Shown in pieces: positions 51,149 through 60,565 of a stretch of DNA of 64,000 bases (position 1 is the stretch's first letter; each line of letters begins with the position of its first letter). Location: NCBI RefSeq assembly GCF_012849375.1, contig NZ_CP051684.1:5766001-5830000 (forward strand), in the 5' to 3' direction. Origin of the DNA: Duganella dendranthematis (GTDB lineage Bacteria > Pseudomonadota > Gammaproteobacteria > Burkholderiales > Burkholderiaceae_D). The position numbers were made by a program, and so were the translations under genes. The notes beneath the pieces were generated by a model, which was given only the letters and a program-made list of their open reading frames with translations, did not search any database and was not told the DNA's origin.

Positions 51149-51907
51149 TCAGGATTCCAGCCGCCGGGCAATGGCGACCAGGCGGGGGCGTACTTCGTTC
51201 AGCAAATATTCTTGCGAGATGCTGGATGACGGCCCGCCGCAGTTGATCGACATGCGCTGTCCACCCGAGATCGGCATGAAGCTGACGGCGATGCCGTTGA
51301 TGTCCTGCTGCCACTCGCCGAACGACGTGGCGCAGCCGAATTCCGCTTCATCGTGCAGTGCCCGCGCCACGCCTTGCTGCATGCTGTCGTAGACCACGTC
51401 ATCCAGCTCCCGACTGCGGCTGAGTATTTCCTGCCGCTCCGCTGCCGACGCCTTGGCCAGATAAGCCCGCCCGATCGCCGAGGCGGCCAGTTGCAGCCGC
51501 GCGCCGACTTGTAGCGACAACGACAGCGCCGCCGTGCTGCGGCACACATCCACATAAATCATCGACAGCCGGTCGCGCACGGCGATGGCGACTGTGGTGC
51601 CGGTCGAATCGGCCAGCGCCTGCATCATCGGCCGCGCCAGCTCCCGGATATCCAGCCCTTGCAGCATGGTGCTGCCCAGCCGCAGCGTGGCCGTGCCCAG
51701 CACGTATTTGTGATTGGCGTCCTGCGCCAGATAGCCGAGCCGGGTCAGCGTGTAGGTGATGCGCGTGATGGTCGACTTGGGCAAGCCGCAGCGTTCGGCA
51801 ATCTGCTGGTTGCTCAGCCCCTTATCGGCCACGCGGAAGCACGCCAGCACGTCCAGTCCGCGCGCCAGTGCCGTGATGAAATACCGTTCTTCCAGACCTG
51901 CCTGCAT
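51149..51907 (-). CDS. IclR family transcriptional regulator
   Basis: 252 residues from the ATG at 51907, which has AAGGA at good spacing; in-frame starts at 51913 and 51934 also exist. The N-terminal winged helix (ALARGLDVLACFRVADKGLSNQQIAERCGLPKSTITRITYTLTRLGYL) is followed by a GAF-like effector domain with TVAIAVRDRLSMIYVDVC and the C-terminal ISGGQRMSINCGGPSSSI. It is divergent from the Liv-type ABC transporter operon, so it probably controls it; IclR proteins often respond to aromatic or small organic acids. Confidence 0.92.
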   Translation of the reverse strand: MQAGLEERYFITALARGLDVLACFRVADKGLSNQQIAERCGLPKSTITRITYTLTRLGYLAQDANHKYVLGTATLRLGSTMLQGLDIRELARPMMQALADSTGTTVAIAVRDRLSMIYVDVCRSTAALSLSLQVGARLQLAASAIGRAYLAKASAAERQEILSRSRELDDVVYDSMQQGVARALHDEAEFGCATSFGEWQQDINGIAVSFMPISGGQRMSINCGGPSSSISQEYLLNEVRPRLVAIARRLES

Positions 51908-52028
51908 CGCCATTCCTTGTTGTAAAAAAACCATTTGCCCGGCTTTTAAAAATGCCGTACGCTCGTGCTATTCCATTTTACACAATACGGTTTCGCACAG
52001 CAAAACTAACTATAATGATGGAGATACG

Positions 52029-52892
52029 ATGGAGTTATTCCTGCAGCAGGTCCTCAATGGACTGACGTTGGGTGGCGTCTATTGCCTGGTGGCGCTGGGG
52101 CTGACACTGGTCTACGGCATCCTGCATGTGCCCAACTTTGCCCATGGCGCGTTTTACATGGCCGGCGCCTATTGCGCCTTCTTCCTGATCGAGCGGCTGG
52201 GCTTCAACTACTGGCTGGCGATGGCCGGCGCGGCGGTCGCCGTCGCGTTGTTGTCCGTACTGGCGGAGCGGCTGGTGTTCCATCCGCTGCGCAAGGCCCC
52301 CTACCTGCATCACATGATCGCGTCGATCGGCATCCTGCTGTTTCTCGAGTCCGGTGTGCAGGCGCTGTGGGGTGCGGACTTCCATCGCATGGCGACACCC
52401 TACTCGCAGATCCTGTCGTTTGGCGATGTCACGCTACCGGCGCAGCGGCTGCTGATTATCGTGGCGGCGTTCGTGCTGGTGCTGCTGTTGCAGCTCTTCC
52501 TAAAAAAGACCATCACCGGCGCCACCATCGTCGCCATGGCGCAGAACCGTGACGGCGCGGCGCTGGTCGGCATCGACGCCAACCGGGTGGCGATGATGAC
52601 CTTTGCCATCGCCGGCGTACTGGCTGCGATGGCCGCAGTACTGTATGCGCCAATCAACCTGGTCTACAGCTCGATGGGGCATCTGGTGATTACCAAGGCC
52701 TTTGTGATCATCGTGCTGGGTGGCATGGGTAGCGTGCCGGGTGCGATTGCCGGCGGGCTGATCATTGGCTTCGCCGAGTCCTTCGGCGCGTTCTATATCT
52801 CCACCGATTACAAGGACATCATCGCCTTTGTGCTGCTGGTGGCGATTTTGTCGCTGCGCCCGGAAGGCCTGTTCCGCAAAGGAGCGTACTGA
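52029..52892 (+). CDS. livH: branched-chain-type ABC transporter permease (LivH-like)
   Basis: 287 residues, about eight membrane helices. Typical LivH features: QQVLNGLTLGGVYCLVALGLTLVYGILHVPNFAHGAFYM at the N-terminus and VIIVLGGMGSVPGAIAGGLIIGFAE near the end. The ATG at 52029 has GGAG upstream. It is the first of five genes encoding a complete Liv-type importer, and its stop overlaps the next start as TGATG. The substrate may be an amino acid, amide or aromatic acid. Confidence 0.95.
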   Translation: MELFLQQVLNGLTLGGVYCLVALGLTLVYGILHVPNFAHGAFYMAGAYCAFFLIERLGFNYWLAMAGAAVAVALLSVLAERLVFHPLRKAPYLHHMIASIGILLFLESGVQALWGADFHRMATPYSQILSFGDVTLPAQRLLIIVAAFVLVLLLQLFLKKTITGATIVAMAQNRDGAALVGIDANRVAMMTFAIAGVLAAMAAVLYAPINLVYSSMGHLVITKAFVIIVLGGMGSVPGAIAGGLIIGFAESFGAFYISTDYKDIIAFVLLVAILSLRPEGLFRKGAY

Positions 52893-53884
52893 TGAATGCC
52901 AAGATTGGCTGGAGCGCGCTGCTTGCGCTGGGTCTGGCCTTCCCTTTCATGGCCGGCAATGACTATCACCTGACTGTGATGTCGACCGCCTATATCTATG
53001 CGATTGCCACCGTCGGCCTGAACCTGATCACCGGCTACACCGGCCAGTTCAACCTGGCGCACAGCGGATTTATGGCGGTCGGCGCCTACACGGTCGGCAT
53101 CCTGACCGTGGATTACCAGGTGCCGTTCTGGATCGCGTTCGCATTGTCCGGCGTGGTGGCGGCCGGCATCGGTTTCTTCGTCGGCCTGGTATCGTTGCGC
53201 CTGAAGACCCATTTCTTCTCGATCTTTACCATGTGCGTCGGCTACATCATGTTCCTGCTGATCGAGAAATGGGACAGCCTGACGCACGGCACCGGCGGCA
53301 TCGTCGGCATTCCGGCGCCGGAGTCCGCGTTCGGCCTCGACTTCTCCGAGCCGCGCACGCAATACTATCTGGTGCTGCTATTCCTGGCGTTGAGCATGTG
53401 GATCATGCATCGCATCGTCAACTCGCTGCTGGGCCGCACCTTTGTGGCGATCCGCAATGGCGACGATCTGGCGCAGGCGCTCGGCATCAACCTGATGCGC
53501 AACAAGCTGCTGGCCTTCATGCTGTCGGTGTTCTTTGCGGGACTGGCGGGCGGGCTGTATGCCGGCTATGTGCGCTTCCTCGGCCCGGAGCTGGCCAGCG
53601 TCGAGCATACCTTCGACATGACGATGTACATGCTGATCGGCGGCATCGGCACCATGGCCGGGCCGCTGCTCGGTGCGGTCAGCATGCCGTGGCTGACGCA
53701 GCAGTTGCAGTTCCTGCAAGACTATCGCTTCGTCGTGTTCGGCCCGCTGCTGGTGGCGCTGGTGATCTTCCTGCCGCATGGCATTGTCGGCACCTGGATG
53801 GCGCGTCGCAAGCGCAAGGCGGCGCAACAGGTGAGCGTGCCGCCGGTGCGCCTGCCCGCCGGCAAAGGAGTGCGCCGTGCTTGA
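52892..53884 (+). CDS. livM: branched-chain-type ABC transporter permease (LivM-like)
   Basis: 330 residues, about nine membrane helices. The LivM pattern is seen in ATVGLNLITGYTGQFNLAHSGFMAVGAYTVGIL and GINLMRNKLLAFMLSVFFAGLAGGLYAGYVRF. The C-terminus is basic. It pairs with LivH to form the membrane channel. It overlaps the ATPase gene by eight bases. Confidence 0.95.
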   Translation: MNAKIGWSALLALGLAFPFMAGNDYHLTVMSTAYIYAIATVGLNLITGYTGQFNLAHSGFMAVGAYTVGILTVDYQVPFWIAFALSGVVAAGIGFFVGLVSLRLKTHFFSIFTMCVGYIMFLLIEKWDSLTHGTGGIVGIPAPESAFGLDFSEPRTQYYLVLLFLALSMWIMHRIVNSLLGRTFVAIRNGDDLAQALGINLMRNKLLAFMLSVFFAGLAGGLYAGYVRFLGPELASVEHTFDMTMYMLIGGIGTMAGPLLGAVSMPWLTQQLQFLQDYRFVVFGPLLVALVIFLPHGIVGTWMARRKRKAAQQVSVPPVRLPAGKGVRRA

Positions 53885-54641
53885 ACTGACCTCCGTGACC
53901 AAACGCTTCGGCGGGCTAAGCGCCGTCAACGGCATCAGCGTCGGCTTCGAGCGCGGCACCATCAACGCCATCATCGGGCCGAACGGCGCAGGCAAGACCA
54001 CTTTCTTCAACCTGATCAGTGGCGTGATGCCGCTCAGCGAAGGCCGCATCGTCATCGATGGCCGCGACGTCACCGGCCTGCGCGCCGACCAGATGGCGCG
54101 CATCGGCGTCGGCCGCACCTTCCAGTCCACCACGCTGTTCGACAATGCCAGCGTGCTGGACAACCTGATCGTCGGCCATCGCATACGCACCCGCTCCAAC
54201 CTGCTTGACGTCGTGTTCGGCACGCGTCGCCTGCGCGACGAGGAAGCCGCCTGCCGCCGCAAGGCCCGCGACGCGCTGGACTTCGTCGGCCTGGCGCATA
54301 TCGAGGCGCGCCTGGCCGGCGACATTTCGCAGGAAGAACGCAAACGCGTCGCCTTCGCGCTGGCGCTGGCCACCGATCCCACGCTGCTGTTGCTGGATGA
54401 GCCGGCCGGTGGCGTCAATCCCGAGGAAACCGTGGGTCTGGCCGACTTGATCCGCAAAATGAAGCGCAGCGGCCTGACCATCTGCCTGATCGAACACAAG
54501 ATGGACATGATCATGAATCTGGCCGACAAGATCCTGGTGCTGAACTACGGCGAAAAGATCGCCGAAGGCACACCGGCCGAAGTGCGCGCCAATCCGGTCG
54601 TCATCGAAGCCTACCTGGGGAGCGACCATGCTCACGCTTGA
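53877..54641 (+). CDS. livG: ABC transporter ATP-binding protein (LivG-like) with unusual signature motif
   Basis: 254 residues with a GTG start preceded by AAAGGAG. Walker A is GPNGAGKTT, the Q loop and the Walker [16 protein letters not shown] are intact, and the C-terminal LivG tail ([35 protein letters not shown]) is present. The ABC signature, usually LSxGxQ, reads ISQEER here, a variant I have seen in a subgroup of Liv-type ATPases. It hydrolyses ATP with LivF to drive uptake. Confidence 0.93.
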   Translation: MLELTSVTKRFGGLSAVNGISVGFERGTINAIIGPNGAGKTTFFNLISGVMPLSEGRIVIDGRDVTGLRADQMARIGVGRTFQSTTLFDNASVLDNLIVGHRIRTRSNLLDVVFGTRRLRDEEAACRRKARDALDFVGLAHIEARLAGDISQEERKRVAFALALATDPTLLLLDEPAGGVNPEETVGLADLIRKMKRSGLTICLIEHKMDMIMNLADKILVLNYGEKIAEGTPAEVRANPVVIEAYLGSDHAHA

Positions 54642-55335
54642 CAAGGTATCGCTATCCTACGGCAGCTTCCAGGCGCTGCACGGCGTCGACATTCACGCCG
54701 ACGAAGGCGAACTGGTGGTGCTGCTGGGCGCCAACGGTGCCGGCAAGAGCTCCATCTTCCACGCCATGAGCGGCTTGCGGCGCGCCAGCGGCGGCAGCAT
54801 CCGCTTCGGTGGACGCGAACTGGTCGGCCGCAAGCCGTCGCAGATTGTCGAGGATGGACTGGTGCACTGCCCGGAAGGACGCAAACTGTTCCCCGGCATG
54901 TCGGTGCTGAAGAACCTGACGCTCGGCGGCTACGTCCACCGGCGCGACAGCAAGGGCAGCCAGCGCCTGCTCGACGACGTGTTCGCGCTGTTCCCCATCC
55001 TGCATGAAAAGAAGGATTGCCCGGCCGGATCGCTGTCCGGCGGCCAGCAGCAGATGGTGGCCATCGGCCGCGCGCTGATGGGCCGGCCCAAGGCGCTGCT
55101 GCTGGATGAACCTTCGCTGGGGCTGGCGCCGCTGGTGGTCAGGCAGATGTTCGAGATCATCGCCCGCATCAATAAAGCCGGCACGACCGTGCTGCTGGCG
55201 GAACAGAACGCCTATGCGGCGCTGAATATCGCCAGCCGCGCCTACGTCATCGAGCAAGGGCGGATCGTCCTGGAAGGAAGTCGTGAAGAATTGCTCGGCA
55301 ACGAGCAAGTGCGCAAGGCCTATATTGGCGCCTAG
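54628..55335 (+). CDS. livF: ABC transporter ATP-binding protein (LivF-like)
   Basis: 235 residues, overlapping the LivG gene by 14 bases. Walker [10 protein letters not shown], signature [15 protein letters not shown] and Walker [14 protein letters not shown] are all canonical, and [28 protein letters not shown] is the typical LivF end. It forms the ATPase heterodimer with LivG. Confidence 0.95.
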   Translation: MLTLDKVSLSYGSFQALHGVDIHADEGELVVLLGANGAGKSSIFHAMSGLRRASGGSIRFGGRELVGRKPSQIVEDGLVHCPEGRKLFPGMSVLKNLTLGGYVHRRDSKGSQRLLDDVFALFPILHEKKDCPAGSLSGGQQQMVAIGRALMGRPKALLLDEPSLGLAPLVVRQMFEIIARINKAGTTVLLAEQNAYAALNIASRAYVIEQGRIVLEGSREELLGNEQVRKAYIGA

Positions 55336-55370
55336 CATTGTGGTCATACTTATAATGAAGGAGACGTACC

Positions 55371-56534
55371 ATGTACCATTTCCCCCGCTTCAAAGCAGTA
55401 GCGCTCGTGCTGAGCCTGGCCGTCAGCGGCGCGCATGCGCAGGACATCATCAAAATCGGCTATTCCGGCCCGCTGAGCGGCGGCGCGGCGCTGTATGGCA
55501 AGAGCGTGCTGAACGGCATGCAGATGGCGGCCGCCGAAATCAACGCTGCGCCGGTCGAGATCGGCGGCAAGCGCTACAAGGTCGAGATCGTCGCGCTGGA
55601 TGACAAATACAACCCTAGCGAGACCGGCATTAACCTGCAACGCCTGGTGCAGCAGCATCAGACCGCCGCCGTGCTGGTACCGCACTCGGGCGGCGTGTTT
55701 GCAGCGCAGGCGTCCAATGAAAAGTTGAAAGTGCTGCTGCTGGCCTACACCAGCCTGCCCGCTGCGACTGAGCGCGGCAACAAGCTGACGGTGCGCATTC
55801 CGCCCGACTTCACCACCTATATTTCGCCCTTCATCAAGGCGGCCATGAGCAAATACGGCAAGAACGTGGGGCTGGCCCAGGCCGATCATGACTACGCCAA
55901 AGCCTGGTCGGCCGCCTTCAAGCCGGCATGGGAGGCGGCCGGCGGCAAGGTGGTAGCGGACAATCCGATGTCGTACAACAAGGCGGCCGACTTCTACAGC
56001 GGCGTCAGCCGCGTGATCCAGGCCAAGCCGGACGTGTTGTTCATCGGCGGTGCGTCGGAACCGACCGCGCTGGTGGCCAAGCAGGCGCGCGAGCTGGGCT
56101 TCAAGGGAGCATTCATCGTGCTCGACCAGGCCAAGCTGGACGAGATGGCCAAGATCACCGGCGGCTACAGCACGCTGGAAGGCGCGGTCGGCGTGATGCC
56201 GATGAGCGGCGACGACCGGCCCGATGCGGTCGCCTTCACCACGCGCTATCGCAAGCTGAACGAAGGCAAGGATCCCAGCAGCGAAGTGGCGCTGAACTAT
56301 ACGGCAGTACACGCCACCATTGCGGCGATGAAGCTGGCCGGCACCGTCAGCGACGCCACCGCCATCCGCGCGCAGATGGATCAAGCCTTCCGCAAACTGC
56401 CGGGCCAATACAATCCGGCCAGCGTGGAAGGACTGGACGCCAAGGGCGGCGCCATCGTCAACGCCATTGTGGCGTCGGTAGAAAACGGCAAGCTGAAAGG
56501 CCAGCTGCTGCGCTCGAACGCAGCCGGCCAGTAA
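55371..56534 (+). CDS. livK: branched-chain-type ABC transporter substrate-binding protein (LivK-like)
   Basis: 387 residues with a signal peptide cut near AHA (residue 23). The mature part has the LivK fold: IKIGYSGPLSGGAALYGKSVLNGMQMAAAEIN, then VALDDKYNPSETGINLQRLVQQHQTAAVLVPHSGGVFAAQ. It delivers the solute to LivHM. It lies 35 bases after the LivF gene. The dRS3-like repeat at 56595 separates it from the convergent TetR gene. Confidence 0.94.
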   Translation: MYHFPRFKAVALVLSLAVSGAHAQDIIKIGYSGPLSGGAALYGKSVLNGMQMAAAEINAAPVEIGGKRYKVEIVALDDKYNPSETGINLQRLVQQHQTAAVLVPHSGGVFAAQASNEKLKVLLLAYTSLPAATERGNKLTVRIPPDFTTYISPFIKAAMSKYGKNVGLAQADHDYAKAWSAAFKPAWEAAGGKVVADNPMSYNKAADFYSGVSRVIQAKPDVLFIGGASEPTALVAKQARELGFKGAFIVLDQAKLDEMAKITGGYSTLEGAVGVMPMSGDDRPDAVAFTTRYRKLNEGKDPSSEVALNYTAVHATIAAMKLAGTVSDATAIRAQMDQAFRKLPGQYNPASVEGLDAKGGAIVNAIVASVENGKLKGQLLRSNAAGQ

Positions 56535-56594
56535 TTCCGGGCATTGCGGGCAACCCTTAACCCTTGAGGCGCAGGCCTTGCACGCGGCGCATGG

Positions 56595-56614
56595 ATTCCC
56601 GCATGCGCGGGAAT
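56595..56614. repeat. ATTCCC-N8-GGGAAT dispersed repeat (dRS3-like)
   Basis: ATTCCC GCATGCGC GGGAAT, followed by GACG, matches the widespread GGATTCCCGC...GCGGGAATGACG element known in many beta- and gammaproteobacteria and, in short form, as dRS3 of Neisseria. It lies between the convergent LivK and TetR genes and can form a hairpin of seven pairs. Confidence 0.75.
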
Positions 56615-56618
56615 GACG

Positions 56619-57221
56619 TCAGAGGCCCTTGAACGCCACCGTCAGCATGTGCTGCACGATGGCGTCGTCGCTCATCTTGCTGAATTTGCTCAGGAATTCC
56701 ACGGCGGGATCGCAGGTGCGGGCGTAATAGCTGAACAGGATCACGTCACTCGGCAAGGCGGCGTTCAGGTCGCCGTCCTTTTGCGCCTGCTTGACCAGCG
56801 CTTCCAACTGGCGGTTCAACTTGACCACGCGCAGCATATACTTCACGTTGCGCATCAACATATCGCGCACATGCGCACTGGTCGATGGCAGGAATGGCAA
56901 GCCGCCGGCCAGCCGCACCCGCAGCGCCCACTCCAGCAGGGCCGACAGTTTCTGCACCGGCGTCAGCGCCGCATCCATCGCCGCCATCTGATCGATGGCG
57001 CCATCCAGCAGGCGGATCATCGCCTCGCCCACCAATTCTTCCTTGGATTTGAAGTGCTTATACAGGCTCGGTTTGGAGATGCCAACCGCGCCGGCCACAT
57101 CGTCCATAGTCATCAGGTCATAGCCCTTGGTGCCCAGTACCGAGGTGGTCGCGTCCAGGATGGCGCTCTCGCGCAGTTTAAACGCCTGGTCTTTGAAGCT
57201 GAATTTGGAGAGAATACTCAT
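56619..57221 (-). CDS. TetR family transcriptional regulator
   Basis: 200 residues. The helix-turn-helix is at residues 18-60 (ILDATTSVLGTKGYDLMTMDDVAGAVGISKPSLYKHFKSKEELV), followed by a ligand-binding helical domain. It is divergent from the lipid-modification operon and the gap between them holds a clear inverted repeat (57232-57249), so it probably represses that operon and itself. The inducer is not evident; fatty acids or oxidative products would fit. Confidence 0.92.
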   Translation of the reverse strand: MSILSKFSFKDQAFKLRESAILDATTSVLGTKGYDLMTMDDVAGAVGISKPSLYKHFKSKEELVGEAMIRLLDGAIDQMAAMDAALTPVQKLSALLEWALRVRLAGGLPFLPSTSAHVRDMLMRNVKYMLRVVKLNRQLEALVKQAQKDGDLNAALPSDVILFSYYARTCDPAVEFLSKFSKMSDDAIVQHMLTVAFKGL

Positions 57222-57231
57222 TGGTACGTTT

Positions 57232-57249
57232 CGCTACTAATCAGTAGCG
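57232..57249. promoter_or_regulatory. TetR-type operator in the divergent promoter region
   Basis: CGCTACT and AGTAGCG flank AATC, a perfect 7-base inverted repeat; a degenerate second copy (TTAGTAGTAA) follows at about 57261-57271. It lies 11 bases upstream of the TetR start, within the shared promoter region of the regulator and the lipid-modification operon. Confidence 0.75.
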
Positions 57250-57318
57250 TTTCTGATTTATTAGTAGTAATATTAGCATACCGGTAGACAAACAGGCGTT
57301 CATCCGCTTAAAACAACC

Positions 57319-58602
57319 ATGCAAACGCAACGCAAGCAACGCATCGCCATTGTCGGCGCCGGCATTTCCGGCCTGGCCGCCGCCTACTTCCTGCAGCGCC
57401 GCCACGACGTGGTGCTGTTTGAAGCCGGCAGCTATCTGGGCGGCCACGCCAATACGGTGGATATCCTGGTCGAAGGCCAGCATTGCGCCGTGGATACCGG
57501 TTTCCTGGTCTATAACGAGAAAACCTATCCGAACCTGATTGCCCTGCTGGATGAGCTGGGCGTGGAAAGCATCGCCAGCGATATGTCGTTTGGCGTTTCC
57601 ATGGACGACGGCGCGCTGGAATGGGCCGGCACCAATCTCGATACGGTGTTTGCCCAGCGCCGCAACGCGCTCTCGCCGGCTTTCCTCGGCATGCTGCGCG
57701 ATATCCTGCATTTCAATGGTCATGCCGAGGAATTCCTGCTGCGCAGTTCGGCGGATGGCGCCACGCTGGGCGAACTGCTGACGCGCCAGGGCTATGGTCG
57801 CCTGTTCCGCGACGGCTATCTGCTGCCGATGGCGGCTGCCATCTGGTCCAGTTCGCCAAGCGACATTCTGGCGTTCCCTGCCGCGACTTTCCTGCGTTTT
57901 TGCCTGAATCACGCGCTGTTGCAGGTCAACGACCGGCCGCAATGGCGCACCGTGCGCGGCGGCTCGCGCAACTACGTGCACGCGATTGCCACCACGCTGG
58001 CCGATTACCGGTTGAATACGCCGGTGCGGTCGCTGCGCCGCGTCGACGGCAAGGTGCTGGTCGAGACCGCCGCGCAAACGGACATCTTTGACGCGGTGGT
58101 ACTGGCCACCCATGCGCCGGCCACGCTGGCCATGCTGTCCGACGCCAGCGCCGGTGAGCGCGCTATTCTAGGCGCGGTGCGCTATCAGCCCAACACCGCC
58201 TGGCTGCATACCGATGCGCGCCTGATGCCGCAGCGGCGCAAAGTCTGGTCGGCATGGAATTATCTGTCGACGCAGCAGGCCGATGGCAGCCGTCCGGTGT
58301 GCGTCAGCTACTGGCTGAACCAGCTACAAAGCCTGCCGTTCCGCACGCCGGTGGTTGTGACGCTCAATCCACCGACGCCGCCGGCGGCCGATACCGTGCT
58401 GGCGCGATTTGAATACGATCATCCGATCATGGACCAGCCGGCCATCGACGCCCAGCAGGCGCTGGCGCGCATTCAGGGCACAAGCGGCCTGTGGTATGCC
58501 GGCGCGTGGACCGGCTACGGTTTCCATGAAGACGGCTTGAAGTCCGCGCTGCGCATCGCCGCCGCCTTCGATGCCGCACCGGCCTGGATGTCGCTGCCAT
58601 GA
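57319..58602 (+). CDS. FAD-dependent amine-oxidase-like oxidoreductase of lipid-modification operon
   Basis: 427 residues. A Rossmann FAD-binding start (IAIVGAGISGLAAAYFLQRRHDVVLFEA) and FAD motifs GGHANTVDI, DTGFLVYNEKTYPNL and a C-terminal YAGAWTGYGFHEDGLKSAL identify the flavin amine oxidase superfamily group seen beside Cfa-like genes. Relatives include UfaD/UfaO-type enzymes of bacterial furan fatty acid synthesis, which desaturate or oxidise methylated acyl chains; the exact reaction here is inferred. It overlaps the DUF1365 gene by four bases. Confidence 0.9.
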   Translation: MQTQRKQRIAIVGAGISGLAAAYFLQRRHDVVLFEAGSYLGGHANTVDILVEGQHCAVDTGFLVYNEKTYPNLIALLDELGVESIASDMSFGVSMDDGALEWAGTNLDTVFAQRRNALSPAFLGMLRDILHFNGHAEEFLLRSSADGATLGELLTRQGYGRLFRDGYLLPMAAAIWSSSPSDILAFPAATFLRFCLNHALLQVNDRPQWRTVRGGSRNYVHAIATTLADYRLNTPVRSLRRVDGKVLVETAAQTDIFDAVVLATHAPATLAMLSDASAGERAILGAVRYQPNTAWLHTDARLMPQRRKVWSAWNYLSTQQADGSRPVCVSYWLNQLQSLPFRTPVVVTLNPPTPPAADTVLARFEYDHPIMDQPAIDAQQALARIQGTSGLWYAGAWTGYGFHEDGLKSALRIAAAFDAAPAWMSLP

Positions 58603-59363
58603 AGTCGCCAGCCGCCCAACTGGTCCACGCCCGTGTGATGCATGCGCGCCTGCGGCCGGTCTTTCACCGCTTTGTCTACCCGGTGTTTTATGTACGGGTG
58701 AACCTGGCGCGGCTGGAGGAGTGCCAGTCGGCCTGGTTCGGCGTCAACCGCCGCAGGCCGCTGTCGATCCGCACCCGCGACTACGGTCCGCGCGACGGCA
58801 GCGATCTGCAACAGTGGATGCGCACGCTGCTGGACACGCACGGCATCAAGGCCGATGGCGAAATCTGGCTGCAAACTTTTCCGCGCGTCTTTGGCTGCGT
58901 ATTCAATCCAGTGAGTTTCTGGCACTGCCATGATGCCAGCGGCCGACTGTGTGCGGTGCTGGCCGAGGTCAACAACACCTTTGGCGAAACCCATCGCTAC
59001 CTGCTGCAACTGGACGGCAACGCCCACGGCGCCTGCCAGAAGCAGATGCACGTCTCGCCATTCTGCGAAACGCGGGGTAGCTACCGTTTTCGCTTCCGCC
59101 TGAATGCCGAGCGTGCGCACACCGCCATCGATTACCACGACGAACAAGGTCTGCTGATCCGCACCACGCTGTCCGGCCAGGCGCAGCCTATGGCTAGCGT
59201 CGCCGCAGCGGCCGCCCTGTTGCGCTACCCGCTGCTGGGACTGGGCATCGTGTTCCGCATTCACTGGCAAGCGCTGCGGCTGTGGCTGAAGGGCGTGCCC
59301 TTCTTCGGCAAGCCGCCGCGATCCATTCCCCATATCACCGTCCACGAGGAGCCGCTCCCATGA
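58599..59363 (+). CDS. DUF1365 family protein
   Basis: 254 residues covered by DUF1365: LVHARVMHARLRPVFHRFVYPVFYVRVNL at the start and LQTFPRVFGCVFNPVSFWHCHD in the middle. Function is unknown, but the family is almost always found between a flavin amine oxidase and a Cfa-like gene, as here, and probably takes part in fatty-acid modification. It overlaps both neighbours by four bases. Confidence 0.9.
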   Translation: MKSPAAQLVHARVMHARLRPVFHRFVYPVFYVRVNLARLEECQSAWFGVNRRRPLSIRTRDYGPRDGSDLQQWMRTLLDTHGIKADGEIWLQTFPRVFGCVFNPVSFWHCHDASGRLCAVLAEVNNTFGETHRYLLQLDGNAHGACQKQMHVSPFCETRGSYRFRFRLNAERAHTAIDYHDEQGLLIRTTLSGQAQPMASVAAAAALLRYPLLGLGIVFRIHWQALRLWLKGVPFFGKPPRSIPHITVHEEPLP

Positions 59364-60565
59364 GTCAAACGCTGTCGACCACCACGCAGGCCGCTCCCGC
59401 CGCCGCGCGGGTGTTCCTGAATCTGCTGGGCCGCATCCGCCTCGGCCATCTGGAACTGATCACGCCTGACCATACGCGCATGGTATTTGGCAACGCCCAC
59501 GCCGGCCCCGGCGCAACGCTGGAAGTACACGACTGGCGCGCGTGCGGCCGCATCCTGCGCGCCGGCGACATTGGCCTGGCCGAGGCCTGGGCCGCCGGCT
59601 GGATCAGCAGTCCGGATCTGGTCGCGCTGCTGCGGCTGGCATTGCTCAATGAGGCGGCGCTGGAGCCGGCGCTGTTTGGCGGCGTTCTGGCGCGTTGCTG
59701 GTATCGCCTGCGCCATTGGCTGCGGCCGAATACCCGCAGCGGCAGCCGACGCAATATTCATAGCCACTACGATATCGGCAACGATTTTTATCGCTTGTGG
59801 CTGGACCCGAGCTGGACTTATTCGGCCGCGATCTTTGACGGCGATTACACCCAGCCGCTGGCGCAGGCGCAGCACCGCAAATACCAGCGCATCATCGACA
59901 CGCTGGGCCTGCGCGCCGGCGACCGGGTACTGGAAGTGGGCTGCGGCTGGGGTGGCTTTGCCGAACAGGCGGCGCGTCAGGGCATCCAGGTACATGGCGT
60001 AACGATCTCGCCGTCGCAGCTGGCGATCGCGCGCGGTCGTATCGACGCTGCCGGTCTGGGCAAGCTGGCGCAACTGGAACTGCGCGATTACCGCGACATC
60101 GACGGTACTTATGACGCAGTGGTGTCGATTGAGATGTTTGAAGCGGTGGGTGAGCGCTACTGGTCGGAATATTTCGACACGCTGGCGGCGCGCCTGAAAC
60201 CCGGCGGCCAGGCGCTGGTGCAGTCGATCACGATAGACGAGCGGCACTTCGAACGCTATCGCAGCACGGCTGACTTTATCCAGGAGTACATCTTCCCCGG
60301 CGGCATGCTGCCGAGCGTGGAGCGTTTTGAGCAGCACGCCGCCGACGCTGGCCTGTGCTGCACGGAACACTTCGCGTTCGGCCGCGATTACGCCGAAACG
60401 CTGCGCCGCTGGCGCACGGCCTATCACGCCACCGCCGCGCAATCGAGCGCACTCGGCCTGGACACCCATTTCATGCGCATCTGGGACCTGTATTTCGCAT
60501 ACTGCGAAGCTGCATTCGACGAGGGCCGGACCGATGTTGTTCAATTCCACCTGCACAAAGCCTGA
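59360..60565 (+). CDS. cyclopropane-fatty-acid-synthase-like SAM methyltransferase
   Basis: 401 residues. The C-terminal SAM methyltransferase has SHYDIGNDFYRLWLDPSWTYS, LEVGCGWGGFAEQAA and MFEAVGERYW, and an N-terminal lipid-binding region of about 110 residues. Compared from memory with E. coli Cfa, Glu239 (MFEAVG) and Tyr317 (EYIFPGG) of the bicarbonate site are kept, but Cys139 aligns with Ala (WTYSAAIF) and His266 with Gln (LVQSITI). It may therefore methylate or otherwise modify unsaturated acyl chains rather than make classical cyclopropanes. It overlaps the next gene by 32 bases. Confidence 0.88.
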   Translation: MSQTLSTTTQAAPAAARVFLNLLGRIRLGHLELITPDHTRMVFGNAHAGPGATLEVHDWRACGRILRAGDIGLAEAWAAGWISSPDLVALLRLALLNEAALEPALFGGVLARCWYRLRHWLRPNTRSGSRRNIHSHYDIGNDFYRLWLDPSWTYSAAIFDGDYTQPLAQAQHRKYQRIIDTLGLRAGDRVLEVGCGWGGFAEQAARQGIQVHGVTISPSQLAIARGRIDAAGLGKLAQLELRDYRDIDGTYDAVVSIEMFEAVGERYWSEYFDTLAARLKPGGQALVQSITIDERHFERYRSTADFIQEYIFPGGMLPSVERFEQHAADAGLCCTEHFAFGRDYAETLRRWRTAYHATAAQSSALGLDTHFMRIWDLYFAYCEAAFDEGRTDVVQFHLHKA

